Positions 8,731 to 17,800 of a stretch of 64,000 nt of DNA are shown here, in pieces. The stretch comes from Paenibacillus solani (GTDB lineage: Bacteria; Bacillota; Bacilli; Paenibacillales; Paenibacillaceae), in NCBI RefSeq assembly GCF_001277345.1, contig NZ_LIUT01000005.1, positions 124,001 to 188,000 on the forward strand, in the 5' to 3' direction. The position numbers and the translations under genes were made by a program. Under the pieces are notes generated by a model. That model did no database searches, was not told the origin of the DNA, and saw only the letters and a list, made by a program, of their open reading frames with translations. How positions within the stretch are numbered: the stretch's first letter is position 1; every line of letters starts with the position of its first letter.

Positions 8731-9105
8731 TTACTCTGAGTGACTTGCCAGATAGGGCTAACTCCTTACAGCTCACAATAATCTGTTTTGCCTAGAGGCG
8801 AGTCTCCTGATTCTGCTCTATTAGTTAGGGGAGGTGGGAAGAAGGGCGGATGGACTTTTTCAGGATGTTTTCATTGAGCAGGACTATTTTCATAGTTCAG
8901 AAACAGGTCGGATTTTGGAGCTAATCGACTTTTTTCGAGATGGATATCTTAGGGGATGAAAAGTATAGATGAAAATTTTCAATAGATATTGACAATAAAA
9001 TACATCTATGGGAGTATAAATTACATAAAATAGTTATTATATTATTTTCAGGCAGAACAATATAATACTTCAATATTTTACAATAAATTAACAAACGAGA
9101 AAGAA
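8731..9105 (+). promoter_or_regulatory. Gene-free leader of the biosynthetic cluster
   Basis: No gene was found in these 375 bases. The last 120 are strongly AT-rich. TTGACA at 8989-8994 is a good -35 box, but the nearest TATAAA (9015-9020) is 20 bases away, so the promoter call is weak. The cluster genes downstream are nearly contiguous to 51223, so this is the likeliest site for the main promoter. Confidence 0.4.
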
Positions 9106-10128
9106 GTGAGTATTGATTTGGATATCAAGGAACTGGAATTGCGTATCCCGCCTATTGTTGGATATCAGTATTTGGCATATCCCCTATGCACGGTACTCAC
9201 ACGCAATGAGGCGCTGCCATGGTTCTACAGCAATTTCATCCATCTCTATTGTCATCACGATCTTAGCGCAGAAGCCGCCTCACGCTCAGTGCCTATGACC
9301 TTTTACGGAGAGGATTTTATTCGCTGTCCATGGCTGATCACACAAAAGCTGGAGCGCGAATACGTGCTCGATTCACCGTCTGGAATTATCGAATTTCTGA
9401 TACATAGTATCCGTTCAAATTATACAATCTCTCTTCATGTAGATGAGTTTTATATTCCTCGGAGACGAGTCTATCAACAAACTCATTATGCTCACGATAT
9501 TCTGGTTTACGGTTACGATAATGCGAGAAGGAGTTTTCTTGTACTCGGCTACGATGAAGAAATGCAGTTCCAGAAGACCGTGGTGCCGTACCATGAAATG
9601 GAGCAAGGGTTCCAAAATCTCGAATGGACGGACAACTATGATGAACAAATCTACCTTTACCAGTTCAATAAATCAGGAAGCTACCGGCTAGATGCAACGT
9701 TCATCAAAGAGTCTCTGGAAGAATATATGATGGGCAGCAATATCTCCTTACGTAACCGCGGAACGGCTGATCCACTGGAGGCGGCATTTGGCATGGATGT
9801 TTATGCTGCGCTCATTCGCAATATGCCCGTGCTTGTGCGTAAGCGTGATATCCGGCCTATCCACATTCTGTGGGAACACAAGAAAATGATGGGGCTGCGG
9901 CTCCAATATCTATGTGATCAGGAACTTATTTCGCCGGATTTTGTTGAATGTTTCCGGCCAATAGAAGAGCAGGCATATGCTTTGCGTCATTTGTTGATGA
10001 AATACGCTTTAACCGGGGACGATCACCTTTTGAAACAAGGACTGGAAGAAATGACTCACATTATGGAAAGCGAAAAAAGAATACTTGAAATGGTTGTGAA
10101 AGCGCTGGAACCTCAGGTTGTTTCCTAG
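9106..10128 (+). CDS. BtrH-like protein (C39/papain-like fold), first gene of the cluster
   Basis: A 340-residue protein whose first half resembles the N-terminal domain of BtrH, which in butirosin biosynthesis moves an acyl group from a carrier protein to an amine. A Cys lies at residue 28 (PLCTVLTRNE). The block near 120-150 reads DEFYIPRRR, then THYAHDILVYGYD and FLVLGYDEE, the His/Asp-bearing part of such folds. The second half is helical with no clear motif. The start is GTG with a poor ribosome-binding site (GAGAAAGAA). It lies 34 bases before the first NRPS. A role in acyl transfer or product release is inferred from family and position only; a peptidase is possible. Confidence 0.55.
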   Translation: MSIDLDIKELELRIPPIVGYQYLAYPLCTVLTRNEALPWFYSNFIHLYCHHDLSAEAASRSVPMTFYGEDFIRCPWLITQKLEREYVLDSPSGIIEFLIHSIRSNYTISLHVDEFYIPRRRVYQQTHYAHDILVYGYDNARRSFLVLGYDEEMQFQKTVVPYHEMEQGFQNLEWTDNYDEQIYLYQFNKSGSYRLDATFIKESLEEYMMGSNISLRNRGTADPLEAAFGMDVYAALIRNMPVLVRKRDIRPIHILWEHKKMMGLRLQYLCDQELISPDFVECFRPIEEQAYALRHLLMKYALTGDDHLLKQGLEEMTHIMESEKRILEMVVKALEPQVVS

Positions 10129-10162
10129 TATCCGTAATTAATTCCGATTGGAGGCTATTTCT

Positions 10163-13100
10163 ATGGAGGCAGGCAAACTCTATCCGTTGACACATCCGCA
10201 AAAGCGCATTTGGTATGTAGAAAATATATATCCCGGCACGAGCATACATAACATCGGAGGACTTATCAAAATTTACGGCCCCGTGGATTTTACTTTGCTT
10301 GAGGAAGCCATTAATCAATTCATTCGGCTCAATGATGCCGTTCGCATACGGTTAGTCGAACAGGCTGGCTCGGTGCATCAGATAGTGACAGAATACCGCA
10401 GGAGAACGTTCCCGCTAATAGATTTTACGGTCTTAGAATCCGACGTGGATGCCTGGGTGAATGCCGAATTTGCCAGACCGCTCGCACTGGACGGAGAACG
10501 ATTGTATGATTTTGTACTTGTTAAAGTCAGCGACACAGAAAGCGCGTATCTCACAAAATTCCACCATATTATTTCGGACGGCTGGTCCTTTCAATTGATG
10601 ACAACGCACATCAATCAAATTTATACGCAATTGATGGAAGGGGAGGAAGTTCGTCAGGAACCTCGCCCTACCTACCTGGATTACATCGGACAAGAGCAAA
10701 AGTATTTGTCATCCCCTCGCTTTATGAAAAATCAAAGTTATTGGAATCAGAAATTTGATCACATCCATGACCTTGAATTGCATAATACATCAATTGGCAC
10801 CGCAGGCAACCGCAAAAAATTCTTGATAAGCCGGTCAACTTCCGGCGCCATCCACGATTTTGCACAAACCCATCATATTTCGTTGAATACCTTTTTTGTA
10901 GCAACGATGCTCCTTTATCTCCACAAAGCCAATCAACAAAACAGGCTCCTGATCGGCACTCCTGTATTAAATCGTACGGGGGCCAAAGAAAAAAATACAT
11001 TCGGAATGTTTACCAGCACGATGCCTTTTCTCATTGACATCGAGCACGAGATGTCCTTCTCATCATTCATACATAACGTCAACCAAGAACTCATTCAATG
11101 TTACTTCCATCAGAAATATCCATACAACCTGCTCATACAGGATCTTCAGCTTCAACAGCGGGGATTGGACCAGTTATTTCAAGTATGCGTGAACTATTAC
11201 AATACAGCATTCGATCGGAGCTTCGGCCCCGGGTGGAAAATGCAGCAAATAGAAGTGAATAACGGCAATCAGCTGTATTCCTTGCAGCTAATCGTAACCG
11301 AATGGTCATCGGATAAAGAATTGGAGTTGTACTTCGATTACAAAGAAGGCGACTACACGGAGAGGCAAATTGATGAACTATATAACCGTTTTCTATTTTT
11401 AATCGATCAAGTCCTGAGCCGCCCCGATGCCGCACTTCATAATGTGGAGCTGCTTCTGCCGGATGAGCGCGCGAAGCTTTTATACACATACAACACTACG
11501 GATTGCGAATATCCCTCACATCAAACGATCTTGCAGCTGTTCGAAGAACAAGTCGAGCGAAATTCAGAGCGCATTGCCGTTTCATGCATGGGACAATCGC
11601 TTACTTACGGCGAACTGAACGAACGCTCCAATCGGCTGGCACGAACACTCCTGGAGAGAGGAATAAGCCCTCACACCCCTGTAGCCATCATGGGCCGCCA
11701 CTCTCTGTCTATCGTTGTGGGAATCTGGGCCGTAATCAAGGGTGGTATGGCATATCTGCCGATCGATCCCGAATATCCCAAAGAACGGATCGAGTATATT
11801 TTGCGGGATAGTCGGGCTTCCCTATTGCTGACCCATGGCATGGAATGGGAGCAGCTTTCTTACAATGGTGAGGTTCTCGCACTTGATGATGAGCGTTTAT
11901 ACAACAAGGACGGGAGCAATTTGCCTGTCAAGGTTTCGCCAGACGATCTGGTCTATATCATCTACACCTCGGGATCAACAGGCAATCCCAAAGGTGCGAT
12001 GATTGAGCACAGAGGACTTTTAAACTATATCTGGTGGGCCGGCAAAACGTATGTCCGTTCTCAAAACGATGTATTTGCACTGTACTCTTCCATTGCTTTT
12101 GATCTGACCGTGACCTCTATCTTTACGCCGTTAATTAGCGGCTGCCGTATCGAAATCTACGAAGATGACGGGAGCGACTTTATAGTTAAGCGTATTGTGG
12201 AAGACAACAAGGCCACCATTATCAAGTTGACGCCGGCGCATCTGGCGCTCATCAAAGACATGGATTTCAGGGAGCACACAGTTCGGACATTCATTGTGGG
12301 CGGTGAAGATTTGAAATGCTCGCTGGTTCGTGACATACATGAAAACAGCCGGGGCGGGATTGAAATCCTTAACGAGTACGGACCGACCGAAACCGTAGTC
12401 GGCTGCATGATTTACCGGTATGATCCGGCGAGCGACGAAGGGGTATCCGTTCCGATCGGACAGCCCATTGACAATATGCAGATTTATTTGCTGGATCGGC
12501 AGCTGGAGCCAGTCCCCAACGGCTCGATTGGCGAAATTTATATTTCCGGAGCCGGAGTGGCCCGGGGCTACTTGCACAGGGAGGAGCTGACTCAAGACCG
12601 GTTTTTGCCCAACCCTTTTCTTACGGGCAATAGGATGTATCGGACGGGCGACTTGGCCGTACGCCACGATAGTGGCAGCATCGTATATTTAGGCCGGATC
12701 GATCATCAGGTCAAAATTAAAGGGTACCGCATCGAATTGGGGGAAATCGAGCATCAGCTGCTTGAAATGAACGGCATTGAAGAAGTCGTGGTCATTGACC
12801 GCACTGGCGAAGACGGACAGCAACAGCTTGCCGCTTATTACGTTGCGGAAGGACATCTTACGGCTCTGGAGCTGAGGATGAAGCTGGCAGAGGTGCTGCC
12901 CTCGTACATGATACCGGCTTACTTTGTCCGTCTCGACCAACTGCCGCTTACTCCCAACGGTAAAGTGGACCGGCGTCTTCTGCCGGCTCCGGAACAGTAC
13001 CAAGAAACAAGCGAGGCTGGAACGACAAGTGGAGTCGAAGCACTGTTAATGAATATATTCAAGGATGTGCTCCGCACGGATGAAATAAAGGTTCAGGATA

Positions 13101-14641
13101 ATTTTTACCGGCTCGGCGGTGACTCCATCAAGGCAATACAAATTGTATCTAAAATTAAGGCGGCAGGTTATCAGTTAAAGGTGCAGCAAATCATGAGCTA
13201 CCCCGTTATCAGAGAACTGGCCGAATTCATTGAACTAAACACCGCTGCTCCGATCGAGCAGGGGCCAAGTTGCGGGGAAGTTAAACCACTGCCGATTACA
13301 TCATGGTTTTTCTCAAGACAATGGAACAATCCCCATTACTATGCTCAGTCTGTATTGCTCCGCTTAACACCGGAAATAACGAGAGATCAGCTTCAGGATG
13401 CGTTATATGCATTAATCGGCCACCATGACACTTTGAGGCTGCAAGTTGATGAAACTCCAGGCCGCCTGGTGTACAGGACCGTTGGACGCGAGGACGTGGA
13501 GCTAGCCCACTTCGATCTGACCAGCATACCGGAGGAAAAGCGGGCTGCAGTCCTGAAGAAACAAGCTGAATCTTTCAAAGCAAGTGTACGGCTTGGACAA
13601 GGCCTTCTATTCAAGGCTCTTGTATTTGATAAAGGAAATCAGGGACAACGCCTCTTGCTGACAGCGCATCATTTGATTGTAGATGGAGTATCCTGGCGAA
13701 TTATGCTGGAAGACTTGGACCAGCTGCTGAAAGCAGCTTTGACCGGGTCGGTTTGGTCTCTACCGAATAAAACGGATTCTATTCAAACTTGGTCGGATGC
13801 TATAGATGCTTACGGCTGTGAGAAGGCGCTGGAACATCTCGACTACTGGCATTCGGTCTTAGAGAAAACAGAAAACAGCCTTGAAACTGATTATCCTTCG
13901 GATGACGACCGGATTGCCGTGTGCGACACGCTGGTCCAGGATCTTTCCGAGCAGGAGACGAGCAGGCTGCTAGGGGAGGCGAACACCGCATTCCGAACTC
14001 AAACGAGCGATTTGCTGATCGCATCGCTGGCTATGGCTGTGAGCGATATTACCGGTAAGAATAAATTCTCGATTGAATTGGAGGGGCATGGACGCGAAGA
14101 GTTGTTTGAGAATGTGGATGTATCCAGAACTGTCGGGTGGTTCACCTCGCTGTATCCCGTTAATTTCGAGATGACTGAAACTAGAACAGCGGAAATCATC
14201 AAGAGCATAAAAGGACGGCTTCGATCCATTCCAAACAAAGGAATCGACTATGGTATTTTGGCCTATGGTTCCGGCGACATTCCGAAGATGGGCGGCAACT
14301 TGCTCCGTTTCAACTATATGGGCGAAATCGATAATCTATTGCATAGCCCTGTGCTCGCCATTTCCGGAGACGATACCGGAAGAGAGACATGCCCAAGCAA
14401 CAGGTTGTCTTGTCTGGTCAATGTGGTAGCCATGATTACGGACAAGAGGCTTCAGATCCGCATGACATACAGCACGGCTATGTTCAGTCGGGATACAATG
14501 AACGCCTTCATTCAAGTTTTTATGCAGCGGCTGGCTGAAGTCATTCAGTTGGGCTCAGACAGGGGACAGACTGATTTTACGCCCTCTGATTTTGAGACGG
14601 TCAAGCTTGCACAAGAAGAACTGGACATACTCTTCAATTAA
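10163..14641 (+). CDS. NRPS C-A(Asn)-T-E, N-acyl-D-Asn loading module
   Basis: A 1492-residue single-module NRPS. The condensation domain has HHIISDG near residue 135. The A domain (about 455-930) has YTSGSTG, NEYGPTE and YRTGDL; reading the pocket against GrsA gives DLTKIGEVGK, the classic Asn code. The carrier domain has GGDSIKA near 985. The epimerase has HHLIVDGVSW near 1169, EGHGRE and the late LRFNYMGEID block, all intact. The module should therefore join a fatty acyl group to Asn and convert it to D-Asn, as in zwittermicin, xenocoumacin, colibactin and amicoumacin prodrug capping. ATG 10163 is chosen over an upstream TTG because GGAGG lies eight bases before it. The capping peptidase gene follows directly. 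Confidence 0.93.
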   Translation: MEAGKLYPLTHPQKRIWYVENIYPGTSIHNIGGLIKIYGPVDFTLLEEAINQFIRLNDAVRIRLVEQAGSVHQIVTEYRRRTFPLIDFTVLESDVDAWVNAEFARPLALDGERLYDFVLVKVSDTESAYLTKFHHIISDGWSFQLMTTHINQIYTQLMEGEEVRQEPRPTYLDYIGQEQKYLSSPRFMKNQSYWNQKFDHIHDLELHNTSIGTAGNRKKFLISRSTSGAIHDFAQTHHISLNTFFVATMLLYLHKANQQNRLLIGTPVLNRTGAKEKNTFGMFTSTMPFLIDIEHEMSFSSFIHNVNQELIQCYFHQKYPYNLLIQDLQLQQRGLDQLFQVCVNYYNTAFDRSFGPGWKMQQIEVNNGNQLYSLQLIVTEWSSDKELELYFDYKEGDYTERQIDELYNRFLFLIDQVLSRPDAALHNVELLLPDERAKLLYTYNTTDCEYPSHQTILQLFEEQVERNSERIAVSCMGQSLTYGELNERSNRLARTLLERGISPHTPVAIMGRHSLSIVVGIWAVIKGGMAYLPIDPEYPKERIEYILRDSRASLLLTHGMEWEQLSYNGEVLALDDERLYNKDGSNLPVKVSPDDLVYIIYTSGSTGNPKGAMIEHRGLLNYIWWAGKTYVRSQNDVFALYSSIAFDLTVTSIFTPLISGCRIEIYEDDGSDFIVKRIVEDNKATIIKLTPAHLALIKDMDFREHTVRTFIVGGEDLKCSLVRDIHENSRGGIEILNEYGPTETVVGCMIYRYDPASDEGVSVPIGQPIDNMQIYLLDRQLEPVPNGSIGEIYISGAGVARGYLHREELTQDRFLPNPFLTGNRMYRTGDLAVRHDSGSIVYLGRIDHQVKIKGYRIELGEIEHQLLEMNGIEEVVVIDRTGEDGQQQLAAYYVAEGHLTALELRMKLAEVLPSYMIPAYFVRLDQLPLTPNGKVDRRLLPAPEQYQETSEAGTTSGVEALLMNIFKDVLRTDEIKVQDNFYRLGGDSIKAIQIVSKIKAAGYQLKVQQIMSYPVIRELAEFIELNTAAPIEQGPSCGEVKPLPITSWFFSRQWNNPHYYAQSVLLRLTPEITRDQLQDALYALIGHHDTLRLQVDETPGRLVYRTVGREDVELAHFDLTSIPEEKRAAVLKKQAESFKASVRLGQGLLFKALVFDKGNQGQRLLLTAHHLIVDGVSWRIMLEDLDQLLKAALTGSVWSLPNKTDSIQTWSDAIDAYGCEKALEHLDYWHSVLEKTENSLETDYPSDDDRIAVCDTLVQDLSEQETSRLLGEANTAFRTQTSDLLIASLAMAVSDITGKNKFSIELEGHGREELFENVDVSRTVGWFTSLYPVNFEMTETRTAEIIKSIKGRLRSIPNKGIDYGILAYGSGDIPKMGGNLLRFNYMGEIDNLLHSPVLAISGDDTGRETCPSNRLSCLVNVVAMITDKRLQIRMTYSTAMFSRDTMNAFIQVFMQRLAEVIQLGSDRGQTDFTPSDFETVKLAQEELDILFN

Positions 14642-14658
14642 TAAAGGGGCGAACAATC

Positions 14659-16197
14659 GTGGTAAAGAAACTTGCTTTCTACGTACTGATGCTCCTGCTA
14701 GTCAGTTCATCAGCTGCAGCTGCCGAAGGCGGAGCCCCTTCTACGCATAGACAGCCGAACATAGATGAGGATGCCTTCGACCAGTTTGTACAGGCCCAAC
14801 TGGTGAAGGCACAAAGTCCGGGAGCCGCCGTTGTGATTGTTAGCGGTGATCAGGTGGTTTATACGAAGGGATTCGGACTAGCCGATAGAGCATCGGGGAT
14901 TCCGGCAACAAGTACTACATTATTTGAATTGGGATCGACTTCCAAAGCATTCACAGGTCTGGCCTTGTTAGAGCTGGAATATGAAGACAAGCTTAGCATT
15001 GACGATCCGGTCACTCGCTATATTCCGTGGCTCTCGCTAACCTACCAAGGACAGCCGGCCGAGGTGACGCTGGCCCAGCTGCTGCACCATACGAGTGGAG
15101 TGCCGTTCGCCTCGCTCGCTTCCATCCCGATCAGTTCTGAAGAGCAGGCACTGGAACAGACTGTACGGGCATTATCGGGCACGGCGCTGGATACCCCACC
15201 CGGAGATAAATATCAGTATGCGACGATTAATTATGATGTTCTGGGATTGGTCATTCAGGAAGTATCCGGTATGTCGTACGAAGCCTACATGTCGGGGTTA
15301 CTGCAAAGGCTTGGCATGAACAACACGGTGCCTGCGGCACAGCTGAAGGACCCGCAGCGGCTCGCCAGGGGATATAAGGTCGGGTTCGGCTCGCCCCATG
15401 TATACGAAGCACCCGAATACAGGGGGAATACGCCCGCCGGCAACTTAGTCTCCAGTGCGGAGGATATTGGGCAGTGGCTGCTGCTTCAGCTTGGGACCAA
15501 GAGCATCTCCGAGGCGAACCGGAACATCATCGAGCGTTCCCATATGCCCGATACGAGCGTAGGGTCGGACGTCAACGGAAACTATTATGCCTCGGGGTGG
15601 TTTGTAACGACGGACGGCAAAGAGCTCTGGCACCAAGGCTCTAATCCCAATTTTTCGTCCTATTTCATCATGAGTCCGCAAGAACGGCTCGGCGTAGGAG
15701 TACTCGCCAACATCAACTCCGCCTATACGTTTCATATCGGCCAGGGCCTTATGAGCTTGCTGCAGGAGCAAGAGCCTCTGCCCGCTGAAGCGGACTTCTA
15801 TCCGCAGCTTGATCGCATTGCGATGATTTCGCTTAGTGTCATCAGCGTCTTCATGATTATTCTTGCAGGTAAAGCCATCGGTATCCCCGGTCAATTACGT
15901 CGTCAGCGGCGCATTTACGTTCCGCCAAAAGGAAGAAGGCTTATCGGCCTCGGAACTGCGCTTGTGCTGACCGGAGCGTGTGTGTGGGGAATCGGCCTGC
16001 TGCTCAAGGTGGCATTTGTAGGCCTGCCGCTTGGAGTAGTAGCGGTATGGGCGCCTATGTCCATCATCTGGCTCGTCTATGCGCTCTACCTATTCGTGGG
16101 AATCGCCTTCCTGTTCTTTCTTACGGTCTGGTTGTTTCCATCAGTGAAACGCCGATCCGGACCGATTTTGCCAGCTCCTGCAGAGGAGGTGATCTAA
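14659..16197 (+). CDS. Membrane S12 peptidase, prodrug-activating (ClbP/XcnG/ZmaM type)
   Basis: This 512-residue enzyme should remove the acyl-D-Asn cap outside the cytoplasmic membrane during export. A signal peptide covers about residues 1-22. The beta-lactamase/S12 domain has the SxxK pair S93/K96 (GSTSK), Tyr187 in a YAT motif where YSN is common, and HQG near 322. Three hydrophobic helices close the protein (about 393-413, 430-455 and 470-500), the layout of ClbP, in which S95, K98 and Y186 are catalytic. A plain class C beta-lactamase would lack these helices. The start is GTG with AAAGGGGCG upstream. The preceding NRPS makes exactly the acyl-D-Asn this family cuts. The protein probably also protects the producer. 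Confidence 0.9.
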   Translation: MVKKLAFYVLMLLLVSSSAAAAEGGAPSTHRQPNIDEDAFDQFVQAQLVKAQSPGAAVVIVSGDQVVYTKGFGLADRASGIPATSTTLFELGSTSKAFTGLALLELEYEDKLSIDDPVTRYIPWLSLTYQGQPAEVTLAQLLHHTSGVPFASLASIPISSEEQALEQTVRALSGTALDTPPGDKYQYATINYDVLGLVIQEVSGMSYEAYMSGLLQRLGMNNTVPAAQLKDPQRLARGYKVGFGSPHVYEAPEYRGNTPAGNLVSSAEDIGQWLLLQLGTKSISEANRNIIERSHMPDTSVGSDVNGNYYASGWFVTTDGKELWHQGSNPNFSSYFIMSPQERLGVGVLANINSAYTFHIGQGLMSLLQEQEPLPAEADFYPQLDRIAMISLSVISVFMIILAGKAIGIPGQLRRQRRIYVPPKGRRLIGLGTALVLTGACVWGIGLLLKVAFVGLPLGVVAVWAPMSIIWLVYALYLFVGIAFLFFLTVWLFPSVKRRSGPILPAPAEEVI

Positions 16198-16905
16198 ATG
16201 AAATGCAAGCTGTTCTGCCTGCCCTACGCCGGAGGCTCCGCTACGATCTATACAAGATGGAAACGCCATCTGCACGGCCATATTGAACTGCATCCCGTTG
16301 AACTGGCCGGAAGGGGAAAAAGATTACTCGAACCCCGTTACAGCAGTATGGACGAATTGGTGGAGGATGTATACGGATACTTGGACCCTCATCTGGACGA
16401 AGCTGAATTTGCTTTCTTCGGCCACAGCATGGGAGCCCTCATCGCTTACGAGCTGGCGCATATCGTCAGGAAGAAGAGGGGGCGCAATCCTATCCATTTA
16501 TTTGTATCGGGGACCTTTCCCCCTCACACCCGCAGGAATCTTACACTGCATCTTCTATCTGATGCAAGACTCCAGCAAGAAATTAAGCTGCTTGGCGGAA
16601 CCGAGGACGAAGTGTTTGAGCGGGAAGAATTGCTGCGGTTGTTTTTACCAGGCTTGCGGAGAGATCTGGAGCTGGTGGAAACGCATTGCTTTAAGAGCAG
16701 AGAGGAGCTTATTCCCTGTGATATATCCGTGCTGAGCGGAAAAGAGGATAAGGCGACAGAAGGTTTCAACCTGCTGGAGTGGTCAACATATGGCAGTCGA
16801 GGCTGCCAACTTTATGAATTCGAAGGAGGACATTTCTTCATAAACGAACATACCGAGCAGGTAGTATCGCTCGTCAACGATGTGCTAAGCAGCTCTGTTG
16901 AATAA
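16198..16905 (+). CDS. Type II thioesterase
   Basis: A 235-residue alpha/beta-hydrolase of the GrsT/SrfAD type, which clears wrongly loaded carrier domains of NRPS/PKS lines. It has FCLPYAGGSA at residues 6-15, PVELAGRGKR near 38, the nucleophile GHSMGA near 75, a likely catalytic Asp in GKEDKAT near 182 and His in FEGGHFF near 210. The ATG follows the peptidase stop codon immediately, with GGAGGTGATC just upstream. No thioesterase domain is fused to any module in the cluster, so it may also help with release, though its sequence looks like an editing enzyme. Confidence 0.9.
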   Translation: MKCKLFCLPYAGGSATIYTRWKRHLHGHIELHPVELAGRGKRLLEPRYSSMDELVEDVYGYLDPHLDEAEFAFFGHSMGALIAYELAHIVRKKRGRNPIHLFVSGTFPPHTRRNLTLHLLSDARLQQEIKLLGGTEDEVFEREELLRLFLPGLRRDLELVETHCFKSREELIPCDISVLSGKEDKATEGFNLLEWSTYGSRGCQLYEFEGGHFFINEHTEQVVSLVNDVLSSSVE

Positions 16906-16933
16906 ATGTCCATCAAAAAGGAGTTGTGAATTA

Positions 16934-17788
16934 ATGATACGAACCGTCGGAGTAGTGGGTGCGGGTGTAATGGGCAGTGACGTTGCTTTGGATCTGGCTT
17001 GCTATGGATACGAAGTGGTGCTCAAAGATATTAGCGAAGATGTCTTGCATCAAGCTATGGAGAAAATCAAGACAGATTTCCGGCTGTTAAGGCTGGTCAA
17101 GCCTCAGGCGAAACAGCTTACCGTGGAGGACGTTCTGTCCCGGATTACCTTCACCACAGCTTATGATGACTTCGCACGCGTCCAGTTTGTTATTGAGAAC
17201 GTGACAGAAGAATGGGAACTTAAGAAAGCGGTGTTTACGGAACTGTCCGAGGTGTGCGGCTTACAAACCACCTATGCCGTTAACACAAGCTGCATTTCCA
17301 TTACGAAGGTTGGCTCGTTAATGCCAAGACCGGAGAATGTCATCGGCATGCATTTCATGAACCCCGTCCCGATGAAGGAACTGGTCGAAGTCATCCGGGG
17401 CGAGCATACATCGGACGAGACTGTTGCCTGCGGGGAAGAGTTCTTAAAATCATTCGATAAAGTCCCGGTAGTGGTTAATGATTTTCCCGGTTTCGTAACG
17501 AATCGAGTCCTCATGTTGACGATTAACGAATGCGTCTGGACCGTGCAGGATGGAGTCGCAGAACCGAAGGATGTCGATAAGATTTTCCGCTTGGGCTTCG
17601 GCCACAAAATGGGGCCGCTTGCTACATGTGATCTGATCGGCCTGGACACCATTCTCAATTCGCTGCTGGTGCTGCAGGACAGCTACAAGGATCCGAAGTT
17701 TCGGCCCTGCCCGCTGCTCGTCAAGATGGTGGATGCCGGTTACCTGGGCAAAAAATCAGGAAAAGGATTTTTCGATTACAGCAAGTAG
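16934..17788 (+). CDS. 3-hydroxyacyl-CoA dehydrogenase-like, hydroxymalonyl-ACP pathway
   Basis: A 284-residue NAD-dependent dehydrogenase of the HBDH/FkbK/ZmaG group. The Rossmann motif VVGAGVMGSDVAL is at about residues 5-17, the catalytic His in GMHFMNPVPMKELVEV near 142, and the family end GKKSGKGFFDY at the C-terminus. In zwittermicin-type pathways it oxidises glyceryl-ACP at the primary alcohol as the first of two steps to hydroxymalonyl-ACP. The ATG at 16934 is chosen because AAGGAG lies ten bases upstream; an earlier in-frame start overlaps the thioesterase gene and has no site. FkbH, ACP and acyl-CoA dehydrogenase genes follow. Confidence 0.88.
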   Translation: MIRTVGVVGAGVMGSDVALDLACYGYEVVLKDISEDVLHQAMEKIKTDFRLLRLVKPQAKQLTVEDVLSRITFTTAYDDFARVQFVIENVTEEWELKKAVFTELSEVCGLQTTYAVNTSCISITKVGSLMPRPENVIGMHFMNPVPMKELVEVIRGEHTSDETVACGEEFLKSFDKVPVVVNDFPGFVTNRVLMLTINECVWTVQDGVAEPKDVDKIFRLGFGHKMGPLATCDLIGLDTILNSLLVLQDSYKDPKFRPCPLLVKMVDAGYLGKKSGKGFFDYSK

Positions 17789-17800
17789 GGAGGGATAACG

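Noticed and set aside
14659..16197. Class C beta-lactamase giving ordinary beta-lactam resistance
   Set aside because: The three C-terminal helices and the neighbouring acyl-D-Asn module fit the ClbP group; secreted beta-lactamases lack these helices.
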